A DNA stretch of 64,000 nt from Bradyrhizobium sp. MOS003 (lineage in GTDB: Bacteria; Pseudomonadota; Alphaproteobacteria; Rhizobiales; Xanthobacteraceae), in contig NZ_PYFW01000002.1 in assembly GCF_003020125.1 (NCBI RefSeq), forward strand, positions 549,501 through 613,500. Direction: 5' to 3'. Positions 50,959 through 59,724 of the stretch are shown here, in pieces. The notes under the pieces are model-generated. The model saw nothing but the letters and a program-made list of their open reading frames with translations. It made no database searches and was not told the origin of the DNA. Numbering within the stretch: position 1 is the first letter of the stretch; the number at the start of each line of letters is the position of its first letter. The position numbers and the translations under genes are program-made.

Positions 50959-52248
50959 CTAATGCAGCCGCGCCTTGGCACGTGCCCGCGTCAATCCTTC
51001 CGCAAAAGACACCGCCGTGTCCAGACCCCTGCCACTGCCTAATGCGACAACCGCAGGCCGGCTCCGCGACAGCAGCGCACGCGCGGCATCCCGGGTCGAT
51101 TCGACGCTGACGGCATCGATCCGGCCCACCAGCTCCTCGACCGTCTGCGGCCGGCCATAGGCCAGAACGTGGCGTGCCAGCTGCTCGGCGCGGGACGAGC
51201 AGCTCTCCAGCGCCATCAAGAGGCCCGCCTTCATCTGCGCCTTGGCCCGCGCGATCTCGGCCTCGGTCAGCGTCTCCACCGAATCATTCATGATGTCGAC
51301 CACGACCTCCATCATCTCCGGCGCATCGGCCGGGTCGGTGCCGGTGTAGAGGCCGAAGAAGCCGGTATCGGTATAGGGCGCGTGGAACGAATAGATGGAG
51401 TAGCAGAGGCCGCGCTTCTCGCGGACCTCCTGGAATAGGCGCGACGACATTCCGCCGCCGAGGATGTTGGTGAAGACCTGGAGCGAGAACAACGACAGAT
51501 CGCTCTGCGGCACGCCCTCCAGCGCCAGCGTCAAATGCGCCTGCTCGAGCTCGCGATGCACCACCTTGGTACCACCCTTGCCGAACATCGCCGCCTGCGG
51601 CTTGGGACCCGGCGTCCCCTCAAAACTTGCAAAGCGCTTCTCGACCTCGGCGACCACCTGCTTGTGATCGACCGCGCCGGCCGCGGCCACCACCATGTCG
51701 GGCCCGCGATAATGCGTCGAGAGATAGTCGCGCAGCGAATCGCGATTGAAGGCGCGCAGCGTCTTGGCGGTGCCGAGCAGCGAACGGCCCATCGGCTGGT
51801 CGGGATAGCAGAGCTCGTTGAGATGCTCAAACACAACGTCGTCGGGAGTGTCCTGCGCAGCACCGATCTCCTGCACGATGACGTTCTTCTCGCGTTCGAG
51901 CTCATCGGGCTCGAACGCGGGATTGGCGAGGATGTCGGCGAGCACGTCGAGCGCCAGCGGCACGTCGGCCCTCAGCACCCGCGCGTAATAGGACGTGGTC
52001 TCGGTCGAGGTGCCGGCATTGAGGTCGCCGCCGACGGCCTCGATCTCCTCGACGATCTCGCGCGAGGAGCGCTTGGTCGTGCCCTTGAACGCCATGTGCT
52101 CGAGCAGATGCGAGATGCCGTGCTCGTTGGGCTTTTCATCGCGTCCGCCGACGCCGGCCCAGACGCCAAGCGCCGCGGTTTCGAGATGGGGCATCTTGTC
52201 GGTGACGACGGTCAGGCCGGACGCAAGCTTGGAAATCTCGACGCTCAT
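50959..52248 (-). CDS. M16-family zinc peptidase
   Basis: 429 residues of the pitrilysin/mitochondrial processing peptidase family. The inverted zinc motif HLLEH gives His47, Glu50 and His51, and a later Glu is in ENVIVQEIG-like context (KNVIVQEIGAAQDTPDD). The second half is the inactive M16C domain with FTNILGGGMSSRLFQEVREKRGL. It probably works in the cytosol or periplasm on unfolded peptides. Its ATG overlaps the thrC stop by four bases, so the two are coupled. Confidence 0.9.
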   Translation of the reverse strand: MSVEISKLASGLTVVTDKMPHLETAALGVWAGVGGRDEKPNEHGISHLLEHMAFKGTTKRSSREIVEEIEAVGGDLNAGTSTETTSYYARVLRADVPLALDVLADILANPAFEPDELEREKNVIVQEIGAAQDTPDDVVFEHLNELCYPDQPMGRSLLGTAKTLRAFNRDSLRDYLSTHYRGPDMVVAAAGAVDHKQVVAEVEKRFASFEGTPGPKPQAAMFGKGGTKVVHRELEQAHLTLALEGVPQSDLSLFSLQVFTNILGGGMSSRLFQEVREKRGLCYSIYSFHAPYTDTGFFGLYTGTDPADAPEMMEVVVDIMNDSVETLTEAEIARAKAQMKAGLLMALESCSSRAEQLARHVLAYGRPQTVEELVGRIDAVSVESTRDAARALLSRSRPAVVALGSGRGLDTAVSFAEGLTRARAKARLH

Positions 52249-53663
52249 CCGGCAACTCCTTGCTTTGCGGCGCGGCTGACCGACAGCACGAACCGCTCGA
52301 CCTCGCCCTGCTCGTTCTTCATCACCTTCATGTGTTCGGATTTGGTCATGAGACCGTCGAGCCAGGCCGGCAGTTGCGGCCGCTGGCCGCAGGCCGCTTC
52401 AACGGCATCGGGGAATTTGGCCGGATGCGCCGTGGAGAGCACGATGCTCGGCACCCGCGTGTCGGTGGTGTCGCGGTCGGCCACGGCGAGCGCCACCGCC
52501 GTATGGGGATCGACCAGCTCACCGGCCTCGCGCCAGGCGGCGCGGATCGCAGCCGCGGTCTCGGTCTCGTCGGCGCGCCCGGCGTCGAACTCCTCGCGGA
52601 TCGCGGCCAGCGTCGCGTCGGGCAACACGAACCGCCCGGACTGCTTCAGCTGCTCCATCGGACGGCGTACGCCGGCGGCATCGCGCCCGCCGGCCTCGAA
52701 CATCAGCCGCTCGAAATTTGACGAGATCTGGATGTCCATCGAGGGCGATGCCGTCGCGTGCACCTCGCGCACCTCATAGATCCCCGTCTTCAGCGTGCGC
52801 GCCAGGATATCGTTGACGTTGGCGGCGATGCGCAGGGTCCGCACCGACAGCCCCATCCGCTTGGCGACGTAGCCGGCGAAGATGTCGCCGAAATTGCCGG
52901 TCGGCACGACGAAATCCACCGCGCGCGCCGGCGCACCTACTGCAACGGCAGAGGTGAAATAATAGACCACCTGGGCGACGATGCGCGCCCAGTTGATGGA
53001 ATTGACGCCGGAGAGCGAGGTCGCATCGCGGAAGCGATGGTTGTTGAACATCCCCTTCACGAGGGCCTGGCAGTCGTCGAAATTGCCTTCGATGGCGAGC
53101 GCGTGGACATTGGCCGCGCCCGTCGTCGTCATCATCCGCTGCTGCACCTGGGAGATACGGCCGTGCGGAAACAGCACGATAAGGTCGACATTCTCCAGTC
53201 CCGCAAACGCATCGACCGCGGCGCCGCCGGTGTCGCCTGAGGTCGCGACCACGATGGTGGTACGCTGGCCGCGCTTGGCAAGCACATGGTCCATCAGCCG
53301 CGAGATCAGCTGCATCGCCACGTCCTTGAAGGCGAGCGTCGGACCGTGGAACAGCTCCAGCACGAACTGGTGCGGCGACATCTGGCGCAGCGGCACCACC
53401 GCCGGATGGCGGAAGGTTGCATAGGCTTCGTTCGCCATGCGGCCGAGTTCGGCATCCGAAATCTCGCCGCCGACGAAGGGACGGATCACCTCGACCGCGA
53501 CCTCCCAATAGGGGCGGCCGAAGAAGCCGGCGATGGCTTCGGTGGAGAGTTGCGGCCAGATGGTCGGCACGTATAGGCCGCCGTCGCGGGCGAGCCCGGT
53601 CAGCATCACGTCGCAGAAGCCGAGTTCGGGGGCCTCGCCCCGGGTCGAGATATAACGAGTCAA
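52245..53663 (-). CDS. thrC: Threonine synthase
   Basis: 472 residues. It converts O-phosphohomoserine to threonine. The N-terminal YISTRGEAPELGFCDVMLTG and the PLP-lysine motif GPTLAFKDVAMQL (Lys113) identify it, as do SGDTGGAAVDAF and the later VPTGNFGDIFAGY. The start is a TTG at 53663: the preceding GGAGGG lies just upstream, whereas a TTG twelve bases earlier would itself overlap that ribosome site. It is followed directly by the M16 peptidase and RimJ-like genes, an arrangement common in this lineage. Confidence 0.95.
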   Translation of the reverse strand: MTRYISTRGEAPELGFCDVMLTGLARDGGLYVPTIWPQLSTEAIAGFFGRPYWEVAVEVIRPFVGGEISDAELGRMANEAYATFRHPAVVPLRQMSPHQFVLELFHGPTLAFKDVAMQLISRLMDHVLAKRGQRTTIVVATSGDTGGAAVDAFAGLENVDLIVLFPHGRISQVQQRMMTTTGAANVHALAIEGNFDDCQALVKGMFNNHRFRDATSLSGVNSINWARIVAQVVYYFTSAVAVGAPARAVDFVVPTGNFGDIFAGYVAKRMGLSVRTLRIAANVNDILARTLKTGIYEVREVHATASPSMDIQISSNFERLMFEAGGRDAAGVRRPMEQLKQSGRFVLPDATLAAIREEFDAGRADETETAAAIRAAWREAGELVDPHTAVALAVADRDTTDTRVPSIVLSTAHPAKFPDAVEAACGQRPQLPAWLDGLMTKSEHMKVMKNEQGEVERFVLSVSRAAKQGVAG

Positions 53664-53810
53664 ACTGCCCTCCAAAGGCCGACCGGGCCTGAGCCCACTC
53701 GTTAAGCCTTTGATTTTACGAAATTACTTGTCAACAGCCAGAGGCTTTGGGCCACCATAAAGTGTTTTGCGGCATCAGGAAACCGCTTCCCGCCTCTACC
53801 CGGTCCAACG

Positions 53811-53840
53811 AAAAAGGGCTGCGGCGATGCCGCAGCCCTT
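53811..53840 (-). terminator. Intrinsic terminator upstream of thrC
   Basis: On the minus strand AAGGGCTGCGGC pairs with GCCGCAGCCCTT over a three-base loop, giving a 12-bp stem followed by a run of T. It lies 150 bases before the thrC start and is oriented to stop transcription entering thrC from upstream. Confidence 0.85.
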
Positions 53841-53949
53841 CTCTTGGAAGGTCTGTCGTTAATGTGTGCAGACCGGTTTGCCTCGTCCGGGTCGCCGACC
53901 CGTCAAAAACTGTTCCCGCAACCTTGCGTCGCTCGTCACGAAACCGTCA
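53811..53949 (-). ncRNA. Candidate stress small RNA
   Basis: No gene is visible here, but an EcfG-type promoter (53956-53980) points towards it. The following 140 bases contain a stem-loop CGGGTC/GACCCG (53888-53902), a stem-loop GGTCTG/CAGACC (53850-53874), and a terminator hairpin with five T on the minus strand (53811-53840). The approximate 5' end is taken about seven bases after the -10 element. A thrC leader with an attenuator is the main alternative, but no leader peptide rich in threonine codons was seen. Confidence 0.45.
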
Positions 53950-53955
53950 AGGGAA

Positions 53956-53980
53956 AACGACGCGCGTGCCAGAATGTTCC
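53956..53980 (-). promoter_or_regulatory. EcfG-type promoter (minus)
   Basis: On the minus strand GGAAC, 16 bases, CGTT, an exact match to the general-stress sigma factor EcfG consensus of alphaproteobacteria (GGAAC-N16/17-CGTT). It points to the candidate small RNA. Confidence 0.5.
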
Positions 53981-54072
53981 AGGTTTTCCCGATCAGCCGC
54001 GCTTGAGTTAGTGTCAAAAGAGGGTGGAAACTGAAAAATTTGCCGTCTTTTCCCGAATGTTCAACATGTCGC

Positions 54073-54098
54073 GGAACCTTGTCTCGGCGCTCCTCGTT
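54073..54098 (+). promoter_or_regulatory. EcfG-type promoter (plus)
   Basis: GGAAC (54073-54077), 17 bases, CGTT (54095-54098). It matches the EcfG consensus and points away from the one at 53956, towards the 3' end of the response regulator gene. A transcript starting near 54105 would meet a hairpin at 54161-54200 or run antisense to that gene. Confidence 0.35.
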
Positions 54099-54160
54099 GG
54101 ACCGGCGGACAGGTGTCAGCGACGTCCATGCATTGCCCGGCTGCGCGCCGACATCAATCC

Positions 54161-54200
54161 GCGCCGAACCGGCTGCATCCTGGAGCAGCCGGTTCGGTGC
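54161..54200. terminator. Strong hairpin downstream of response regulator
   Basis: CCGAACCGGCTGC (54164-54176) and GCAGCCGGTTCGG (54185-54197) form a 13-bp perfect stem with an eight-base loop, extendable by wobble pairs. There is no T-run on either strand. It could end the response regulator mRNA (minus) or the plus-strand transcript from the EcfG-type promoter. The remainder of the gap 53664-54248 shows no coding signal. Confidence 0.5.
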
Positions 54201-54248
54201 GCGCGCGGGCGTCAGCCTCGGGGCACGTGCAGGCGAGCAAATGCAAAT

Positions 54249-54893
54249 TCAGCTCATCCCGATTTCGACCGCGATCCGGATCAGGTCGGAATGGTTCTTC
54301 GCCCCCAGCTTCTGCTTGAGCAGGGACGTGGTGTTGGCGACGGTTTTGTAGGAGATGCCGAGTGCCTCGGCGACTTCGACGATCTTGTCGCCGCGTCCGA
54401 GCAGACGGAGAATTTCGAGCTCCCGCGGCGTCATCTGCGAGGCCGGGTTTGCCTTGATGGCCGCGCCGGAGAACGTCACGGCTTCCGCGAGCTGAGGGGA
54501 GATGAAATTGTCGCCCGCCACCACCTTGCGCACCGCTTTCAGCAGGATCCGGGGATCGTCGCCCTTGGAGACGTAGCCCTGCGCCCCGAGCTCGACCGCC
54601 CGCACCACGAAGGCTGGGTCGTCGTTCATGCTGAACATGATGATCTTGGCGTCGGGATCGTCCTTGCGGATGCGTCGCATCAACTCGAAGCCCGAGACGT
54701 CCGGCAGGCTGATGTCGATCACGGTGACGTCGGGCCGCTTGCTGACATAGGCGCGATGGCCGGATTTGGCGTCGGTCGCCTCATCGATACGGATCGAATG
54801 ATCCGAAGCGAACAGGGTGCGGCAGCCGGACAACACCACGGGATGGTCGTCGACAATCAGGACCCGGGTCCCCGGTTTGGTAGTATCTTGCAT
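54249..54893 (-). CDS. LuxR/NarL-type response regulator
   Basis: 214 residues. The receiver has Asp15/Asp16, phospho-acceptor Asp60 in VIDISLPDVSG and Lys in GYVSKGDD. The LuxR-type output domain has TPRELEILRLLGRGDKIVEV and ISYKTVANTTSLLKQKLG. It is divergent from the histidine kinase at 54980 with 86 bases between starts, so the two form a two-component pair with a shared promoter region. Confidence 0.88.
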   Translation of the reverse strand: MQDTTKPGTRVLIVDDHPVVLSGCRTLFASDHSIRIDEATDAKSGHRAYVSKRPDVTVIDISLPDVSGFELMRRIRKDDPDAKIIMFSMNDDPAFVVRAVELGAQGYVSKGDDPRILLKAVRKVVAGDNFISPQLAEAVTFSGAAIKANPASQMTPRELEILRLLGRGDKIVEVAEALGISYKTVANTTSLLKQKLGAKNHSDLIRIAVEIGMS

Positions 54894-54979
54894 CGCGCAC
54901 TCTCTTGTTCTTCGACTCATAGACCGGCGGGAACAAATGGAAAGAGCAAATCCCACCGACGCGCGTTAGAATTGACCTA

Positions 54980-56362
54980 ATGTGGCAACGACTCTCGTTC
55001 AGAACGCAACTATTTCTTCCGCTCGGCGCGAGCTTGCTCGTAGCGCTGATCCTGGGCGGCATATTGCTGCATCTCTTTGCAACAATTCAGCTGGCCGATG
55101 AAAACGAGCCGGCACGACGCTCGACCAGGATCATTTCCGCCGCGCTCAACAACTCGCTGAGCGCCTCGGGCAATCCGCAGAAGACGCTGGATGCCTTTGT
55201 CCAACTGTTGGACACGTCCTCCGATATTCAATTCCGTCGTGTCGAAGAGGGTCCATTGCCCTCTCCGAGGGATGACATCCGCAACCTGAAATTGGTTCCA
55301 GGCTGGTTCATCAACCTGCTGACCATACCGGACATGGATAATGCCTCGCCTGTCATGATTGACGGCAAGCAGGTGGGCAATCTCGTGTTCCTGCCGGATC
55401 TCTCCGCCGATTTGTTCGAGAAGTGGATCGGCTTCCTCGCGCTGGCCAGCTTGGTCGCCGCGCTGATGCTGCTGACCGGTACCGTTGCCTATCTCTTCGC
55501 GGGTTCGACCTTGCGCCGGTTGCAACATCTCGGCAACGGGCTCACCCGCATCCGGCGCGGCGATTACGCAACTCCGATCCCGGTGGGAGGACCGCCCGAA
55601 ATCCGGCAAAGCTGCGAGGAAGCAAATGCACTGGCGGCAACGCTGGCGCAACTCAGCCAGGACAATCGCGATCTGATGCACCGTCTGGTGTCGCTGCAGG
55701 ACGACGAGCGGCGCGATCTCGCCCGCGAATTGCACGACGAGCTCGGACCGCTGCTGTTCGGCATCCGCGCCGGCACGATTGCGCTGATCGACGCCGCACC
55801 GCAGGCGGGAAATCTCAGCAACTCGGCCGAAGAGATGCTGCAATCGGTCGAAGCGCTCCAGCAGACCAACCGCCGCATCCTCGACCGCCTTCGGCCGCTC
55901 TACATTGAGGAGCTCGGCCTTTCGACCAGCGTGCGGACGCTGCTCCAGAACTTTCGCAAGCAGGCACCGCATATCGTCCTGACGGACACGATCGGTTCCG
56001 ACCTCAATGGGGTCGACGGGCCGCTCGCGCAGACCGTCTATCGCGTGATCCAGGAGGCGCTGACCAACGTGCTGCGTCATGCCAAGGCCAGCAACGCCGA
56101 CGTCCACGTGGCCATCACCGGTGAAACGCTCGTCGTCGAGATCTCCGACGACGGCGGCGGCTTCCCCGAAGGCAACGTTTTCGGCCGCGGCCTGACCGGC
56201 ATGCATGAGCGCGTGCGCGCGCTCAGCGGATCGCTGTCACTGCTACGCGTGGACGGGCGAACCTATGTGCGCTGCCGCCTGCCGGTCCAATTGGCACGCG
56301 AGGCGCCGGTCTCGCCAAGCATGATCTTGTCGGAGAAACTCCCCACGCAAATCGAGCGCTAG
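54980..56362 (+). CDS. NarL-partner sensor histidine kinase
   Basis: 460 residues. Two membrane helices (about 13-36 and 154-178) flank a periplasmic sensor domain of about 115 residues. A HAMP linker, then HisKA_3 with His252 in LARELHDELGPLL, and an HATPase domain with QEALTNVLRHAKASNADV and GRGLTGMHERV follow. It should phosphorylate the divergently encoded regulator. The signal is unknown; the periplasmic domain is compact with no cysteine or heme motif visible. Confidence 0.87.
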   Translation: MWQRLSFRTQLFLPLGASLLVALILGGILLHLFATIQLADENEPARRSTRIISAALNNSLSASGNPQKTLDAFVQLLDTSSDIQFRRVEEGPLPSPRDDIRNLKLVPGWFINLLTIPDMDNASPVMIDGKQVGNLVFLPDLSADLFEKWIGFLALASLVAALMLLTGTVAYLFAGSTLRRLQHLGNGLTRIRRGDYATPIPVGGPPEIRQSCEEANALAATLAQLSQDNRDLMHRLVSLQDDERRDLARELHDELGPLLFGIRAGTIALIDAAPQAGNLSNSAEEMLQSVEALQQTNRRILDRLRPLYIEELGLSTSVRTLLQNFRKQAPHIVLTDTIGSDLNGVDGPLAQTVYRVIQEALTNVLRHAKASNADVHVAITGETLVVEISDDGGGFPEGNVFGRGLTGMHERVRALSGSLSLLRVDGRTYVRCRLPVQLAREAPVSPSMILSEKLPTQIER

Positions 56363-56724
56363 CACGCGCGGCCAATTTGCGCAGTCTGTCGCGCTGGCTC
56401 GCACAGCATGTTGCGGATCTTGCCTTCCGGGCAAAATCGAAACGAGGCGCGAATACGAAGCGCCCCGGCAACCGAATATTCGAGATCAACGCCGTCCGAG
56501 GCGGGATGAATCTCCTCGAGCCGGAAGCCCGCCGACGAGAAAGCGCCAAGTCGCGGTCTCCAATACCCTTCGATCTCGCTCCTGCCGCGGTGGCACCGCG
56601 ATTCGCTGCAGATGCATTCAAGCTCGGCGTCGTCCGCATAGAGGTCGAGCAACGTCGTGAGGTCGCCCTTCCGGCAGGCGTCCACCCAATCGACGACAAT
56701 TCCCATCTGGTCGAAATCGCTCAC
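56359..56724 (-). CDS. NTF2-like (SnoaL-type) small protein
   Basis: 121 residues from a GTG at 56724, which has an AGGATT site before it; an ATG at 56706 is possible. The sequence follows the NTF2-like cone-fold pattern: WVDACRKGDLTTLLDLYADDAE then YWRPRLGAFSSAGFRLEEI. It is unusually cysteine-rich for the family, including LECICSESRCHRG. The stop overlaps the kinase stop region on the other strand. The function is unknown. Confidence 0.6.
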   Translation of the reverse strand: MSDFDQMGIVVDWVDACRKGDLTTLLDLYADDAELECICSESRCHRGRSEIEGYWRPRLGAFSSAGFRLEEIHPASDGVDLEYSVAGALRIRASFRFCPEGKIRNMLCEPARQTAQIGRAC

Positions 56725-56840
56725 GCCGCAATCCTGTCTGCCGCGGAAAATCGATCGCGGCTTAGGACCACACTCGTGAATGTGTGCTGAATGGTAAACC
56801 CCGGGCGATACCGGGTTCCCTCGGGAGCCTGCGGACGAGC

Positions 56841-57593
56841 TCAGCTCTGCCGCCGGCCTCTTGCCCACACGGCGAAGGCGATCAGCACGGCGCCTGCGAG
56901 CATGAACCAGGTGACGGCGTATTGCAGGTGATCGTCCTTCAGATGCACGTCGAGCGGCCCCGGACGCGGAATGCCGTTCGCGGGCGCGGGCTGCTCGAGG
57001 TCGACGTAGAACGGCGCGACCAAGCCCCAGCCGAGCGCGCTTGCGATCGCCGGATGATCGCGCACGAACCAGAGCCGCTTGTCGCGGTTCTCCGCCGGCG
57101 TCAGCCAGCCGGGCGGCTCGGGAAAGCGCAAATAGCCGGTGAGCGCGACCGATTGCCCGGTGACGAGCTTCTTCACCGCGCGATCCTCGACGCTGCGGTC
57201 CTGCATCGTGTTCTCGACGAAGCCCGCATCGATCACGACCGTCTCGCCGCCGGGAAGCCGCGCCGGCAGGAACGCCCAAGTCCCCGGACCGGAGGCGTCC
57301 TTGCGCACCGCGGAGCCGGAGGAATAGACCATCGCATCCGGCAGGGCCGCGTAGGTCGCGGTAAAGCTGACGCGGCGGAATTCGTCGCGCGCGGGATTGA
57401 GTGCGGCCCATTGCGAAGGCGGCGGCAGCGCAATGGGCGCCTCTGCAAGGCGCTCGGTGAGGGCTGCGACCAGCGCGTGCTTGGCGGTCCGGCGCTGCAA
57501 TTGCCACAGGCCGAGCGCGACGAAGACGGCCGTGAGGAACAGCGTGAACAGCGCGAAGCCGGCCACGCGGGGCTTGCGCGCAGGCGGGTTCAT
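56841..57593 (-). CDS. SURF1-family cytochrome oxidase assembly protein
   Basis: 250 residues with two membrane helices (about 12-30 and 225-243). SURF1 motifs are present: LGLWQLQRRTAKHALVAAL, LNPARDEFRRVSFTATY and the late NDHLQYAVTWF-like segment (here DDHLQYAVTWFMLA). It assists heme a insertion into subunit I of aa3 oxidase. Its ATG overlaps the DUF983 stop by four bases, and it ends the oxidase gene cluster. Confidence 0.92.
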   Translation of the reverse strand: MNPPARKPRVAGFALFTLFLTAVFVALGLWQLQRRTAKHALVAALTERLAEAPIALPPPSQWAALNPARDEFRRVSFTATYAALPDAMVYSSGSAVRKDASGPGTWAFLPARLPGGETVVIDAGFVENTMQDRSVEDRAVKKLVTGQSVALTGYLRFPEPPGWLTPAENRDKRLWFVRDHPAIASALGWGLVAPFYVDLEQPAPANGIPRPGPLDVHLKDDHLQYAVTWFMLAGAVLIAFAVWARGRRQS

Positions 57594-57991
57594 TTCGCGC
57601 GGTCGACCAACCGGCCAGGCGCCGCCTTGTGGTGGAATTGCAGCGCGATCAGCAGCGACTTCATCGCCCGCAGCGGCAACAGCGTGGTGACCAGGATCAG
57701 CGGCAACCACAGCGCCGCATGCAGCCAGTAAGGCGGCTGGTATTTGACCTCGACGATCAGTGCGGCCGCCACCACGATCCCGCCGGCCAGCATGATGATG
57801 AAGATCGCCGGCCCGTCGCCGGTATCGATGAAGGCGTAGTCGAGACCGCAGCGGTCGCAGGCGGGTGCGAGCGTCAGGAAGCCTGCATAAAGCTTGCCCT
57901 CGCCGCAGCGCGGACATCTGCAGGCAAGCCCACGCAGCGCGCTTTGCAGGACGGTCGTTTCAGGCGCGGGCTTGGCGGCGGTGTCGTTCAT
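57590..57991 (-). CDS. DUF983 zinc-ribbon membrane protein
   Basis: 133 residues. A double CxxC pair (CRCPRCGEG and CDRCGLDY) near the N-terminus is followed by two membrane helices. DUF983 proteins are regularly encoded with cytochrome oxidase genes and are suspected assembly or metallation factors. It lies 99 bases after ctaE, beyond a hairpin that may reduce transcription, and is coupled to SURF1. Confidence 0.88.
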   Translation of the reverse strand: MNDTAAKPAPETTVLQSALRGLACRCPRCGEGKLYAGFLTLAPACDRCGLDYAFIDTGDGPAIFIIMLAGGIVVAAALIVEVKYQPPYWLHAALWLPLILVTTLLPLRAMKSLLIALQFHHKAAPGRLVDRAK

Positions 57992-58045
57992 GATGACAGA
58001 CTCTATCATAGTTTTCGCCGAAACTTTCCGGCGGCCCGAAAAGCG

Positions 58046-58071
58046 AAAGGGCGGCCCGGGGGCCGCCCTTT
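58046..58071 (-). terminator. Hairpin after ctaE
   Basis: AAAGGGCGGCCC pairs with GGGCCGCCCTTT across a short loop, 20 bases after the ctaE stop. The T-run on the minus strand is weak (CTTTCGCTTTT), so some transcription probably continues into the DUF983 and SURF1 genes. Confidence 0.65.
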
Positions 58072-58090
58072 CTGATCCCAGCGTGGCGGC

Positions 58091-58987
58091 TCAGTGCGCG
58101 CCGTGGGCCATGGTCTCGGCACCGTGTCCCCAGACATAGATGCAGAGGAACAGGAACAGCCAGACCACGTCGACGAAGTGCCAGTACCAGGCGGCGAACT
58201 CGAAACCGAGATGCTGCGTCGGCGTGAAATGGCCGGCATAGGCGCGGAACAGGCACACCAGCAGGAAGATGGTGCCGACGAGCACGTGGAAACCGTGGAA
58301 TCCGGTCGCCATGAAGAAGGTCGCGCCATAAACGTTCCCGCCGAACGAGAACGCCGCATGGCTGTACTCATAGGCCTGCACGCAGGTGAAGAGCGCCCCC
58401 AGCACGACAGTGATGATCAGGCCGTACTTCAGGCCCTGGCGGTCGTTCTCCAGCAGCGCATGGTGAGCCCAGGTCACGGTGGTGCCCGACGTCAGCAAGA
58501 TCAGCGTGTTCAGCAGCGGCAAATGCCAGGGATCGAAGGTCTCGATGCCATGCGGCGGCCAGGTGCCGGGGACGGCGCAGGCACCGGCCGCAGTACCGAG
58601 GCCGCAACCGAACACCGCATCGCGGGTGGCGTGGACCGCGTCCGCCGGAAACAGTGCGGCGTTGAAATAGGCCCAGAACCAGGCGACGAAGAACATCACC
58701 TCGGAGGCGATGAACAGGATCATGCCGTAGCGGTGGTGCAGCTGCACGACGCGGGTGTGGTCGCCCTTGTACTGGGCTTCCTTGATCACGTCGCCCCACC
58801 AGCTCGCCATGGTGTAGAGCACGCCCACGGTGCCGACGCCGAACACGATCGGCGCGGCCGAGAACATGTGATGCATCCAGGTGATCGCACCGACCGCCAT
58901 GATGAAGGCCGAGAACGAACCGACGGCCGGCCAGGGCGATGGATCGACCAGGTGATAGTCGTGATGCTTGGTGTGCGCCGTTGCCAT
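58091..58987 (-). CDS. ctaE: Cytochrome c oxidase subunit III
   Basis: 298 residues with seven membrane helices. Recognisable blocks are YHLVDPSPWPAVGSFSAF, EVMFFVAWFWAYF, TGFHGFHVLVGTIFLLV and the C-terminal AAWYWHFVDVVWLFLF. It stabilises subunit I and the proton-entry side of aa3 oxidase in the inner membrane. It lies 78 bases after ctaG. Confidence 0.95.
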   Translation of the reverse strand: MATAHTKHHDYHLVDPSPWPAVGSFSAFIMAVGAITWMHHMFSAAPIVFGVGTVGVLYTMASWWGDVIKEAQYKGDHTRVVQLHHRYGMILFIASEVMFFVAWFWAYFNAALFPADAVHATRDAVFGCGLGTAAGACAVPGTWPPHGIETFDPWHLPLLNTLILLTSGTTVTWAHHALLENDRQGLKYGLIITVVLGALFTCVQAYEYSHAAFSFGGNVYGATFFMATGFHGFHVLVGTIFLLVCLFRAYAGHFTPTQHLGFEFAAWYWHFVDVVWLFLFLCIYVWGHGAETMAHGAH

Positions 58988-59065
58988 TTGCGGTCTCTCT
59001 CCTCAATCCCGTGCCTGTCGGGCACTTATCCCCTTGTTTCCAACCTTCCGGCGTCAGCCCGGCGG

Positions 59066-59719
59066 TCAGAGATTTCCCTTGCGCTTGTCGCCTTCGCCCG
59101 ATGCGAGCGGCTTCACCACGGGATCCTTCACCGGATAGAACGTGTAGGACAGTGTGATGGTGTTCAACCCATCGTTCTCGTGATCGTCGGCGAGCGACGG
59201 ATCGACGTAGAACACCACGGGCATCTCGCGCTTCTCGCCGGGCGCCATGGTCTGCTCGGTGAAGCAGAAGCAGTTGATCTTCTGGAAATAGGAGCCGACC
59301 GTCAGCGGCGCGACATTGTAGGCGGCCTGCGCGGACGTGGTGCGCGCGGCCTGGTTGGTCACGGTGTAGAAGACGGTCACGACCTGGCCGATATTGACCT
59401 CGATCTCGCTCTGCTCCGGCTCGAACTTCCAGGGCAGGCCGGGCGCGACGTTGGAATCGAAGCGCACCGAGATTTTCCGCGCGATCGGGCCGGTCGCCGG
59501 CGCGGAGGTCGCGACCTGGGTCGTGCCGTTGAAGCCGGTGGCGCGGCAGAACCAGTTGTAGAACGGCACCGCCGCGTAGGAGGCGCCGACCATCAGCGCG
59601 ACCACGCCGCCGCAGATGGAAGCAACCACCACGTCGCGGCCGAGCCCGTGACGCTTGGTCGGCTCACGCCTGGCCGGCTTGGCGCCGACATCCTGCGATA
59701 TGGTGGGCTCGTGATCCAT
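59066..59719 (-). CDS. ctaG: Cytochrome c oxidase assembly protein CtaG (Cox11)
   Basis: 217 residues. A single membrane helix (about 30-51) is followed by a periplasmic domain carrying the copper-binding CFCF motif ([12 protein letters not shown]) and YVDPSLADD. It delivers copper to the CuB site of subunit I. The ATG at 59719 ([11 protein letters not shown]) is six bases after the small gene upstream. Confidence 0.93.
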   Translation of the reverse strand: MDHEPTISQDVGAKPARREPTKRHGLGRDVVVASICGGVVALMVGASYAAVPFYNWFCRATGFNGTTQVATSAPATGPIARKISVRFDSNVAPGLPWKFEPEQSEIEVNIGQVVTVFYTVTNQAARTTSAQAAYNVAPLTVGSYFQKINCFCFTEQTMAPGEKREMPVVFYVDPSLADDHENDGLNTITLSYTFYPVKDPVVKPLASGEGDKRKGNL

Positions 59720-59724
59720 GTTTC

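Noticed and set aside
53747..54034. A 95-codon plus-strand frame in the thrC upstream gap
   Set aside because: It covers a terminator hairpin and a promoter match, has no ribosome site and no protein-like pattern.
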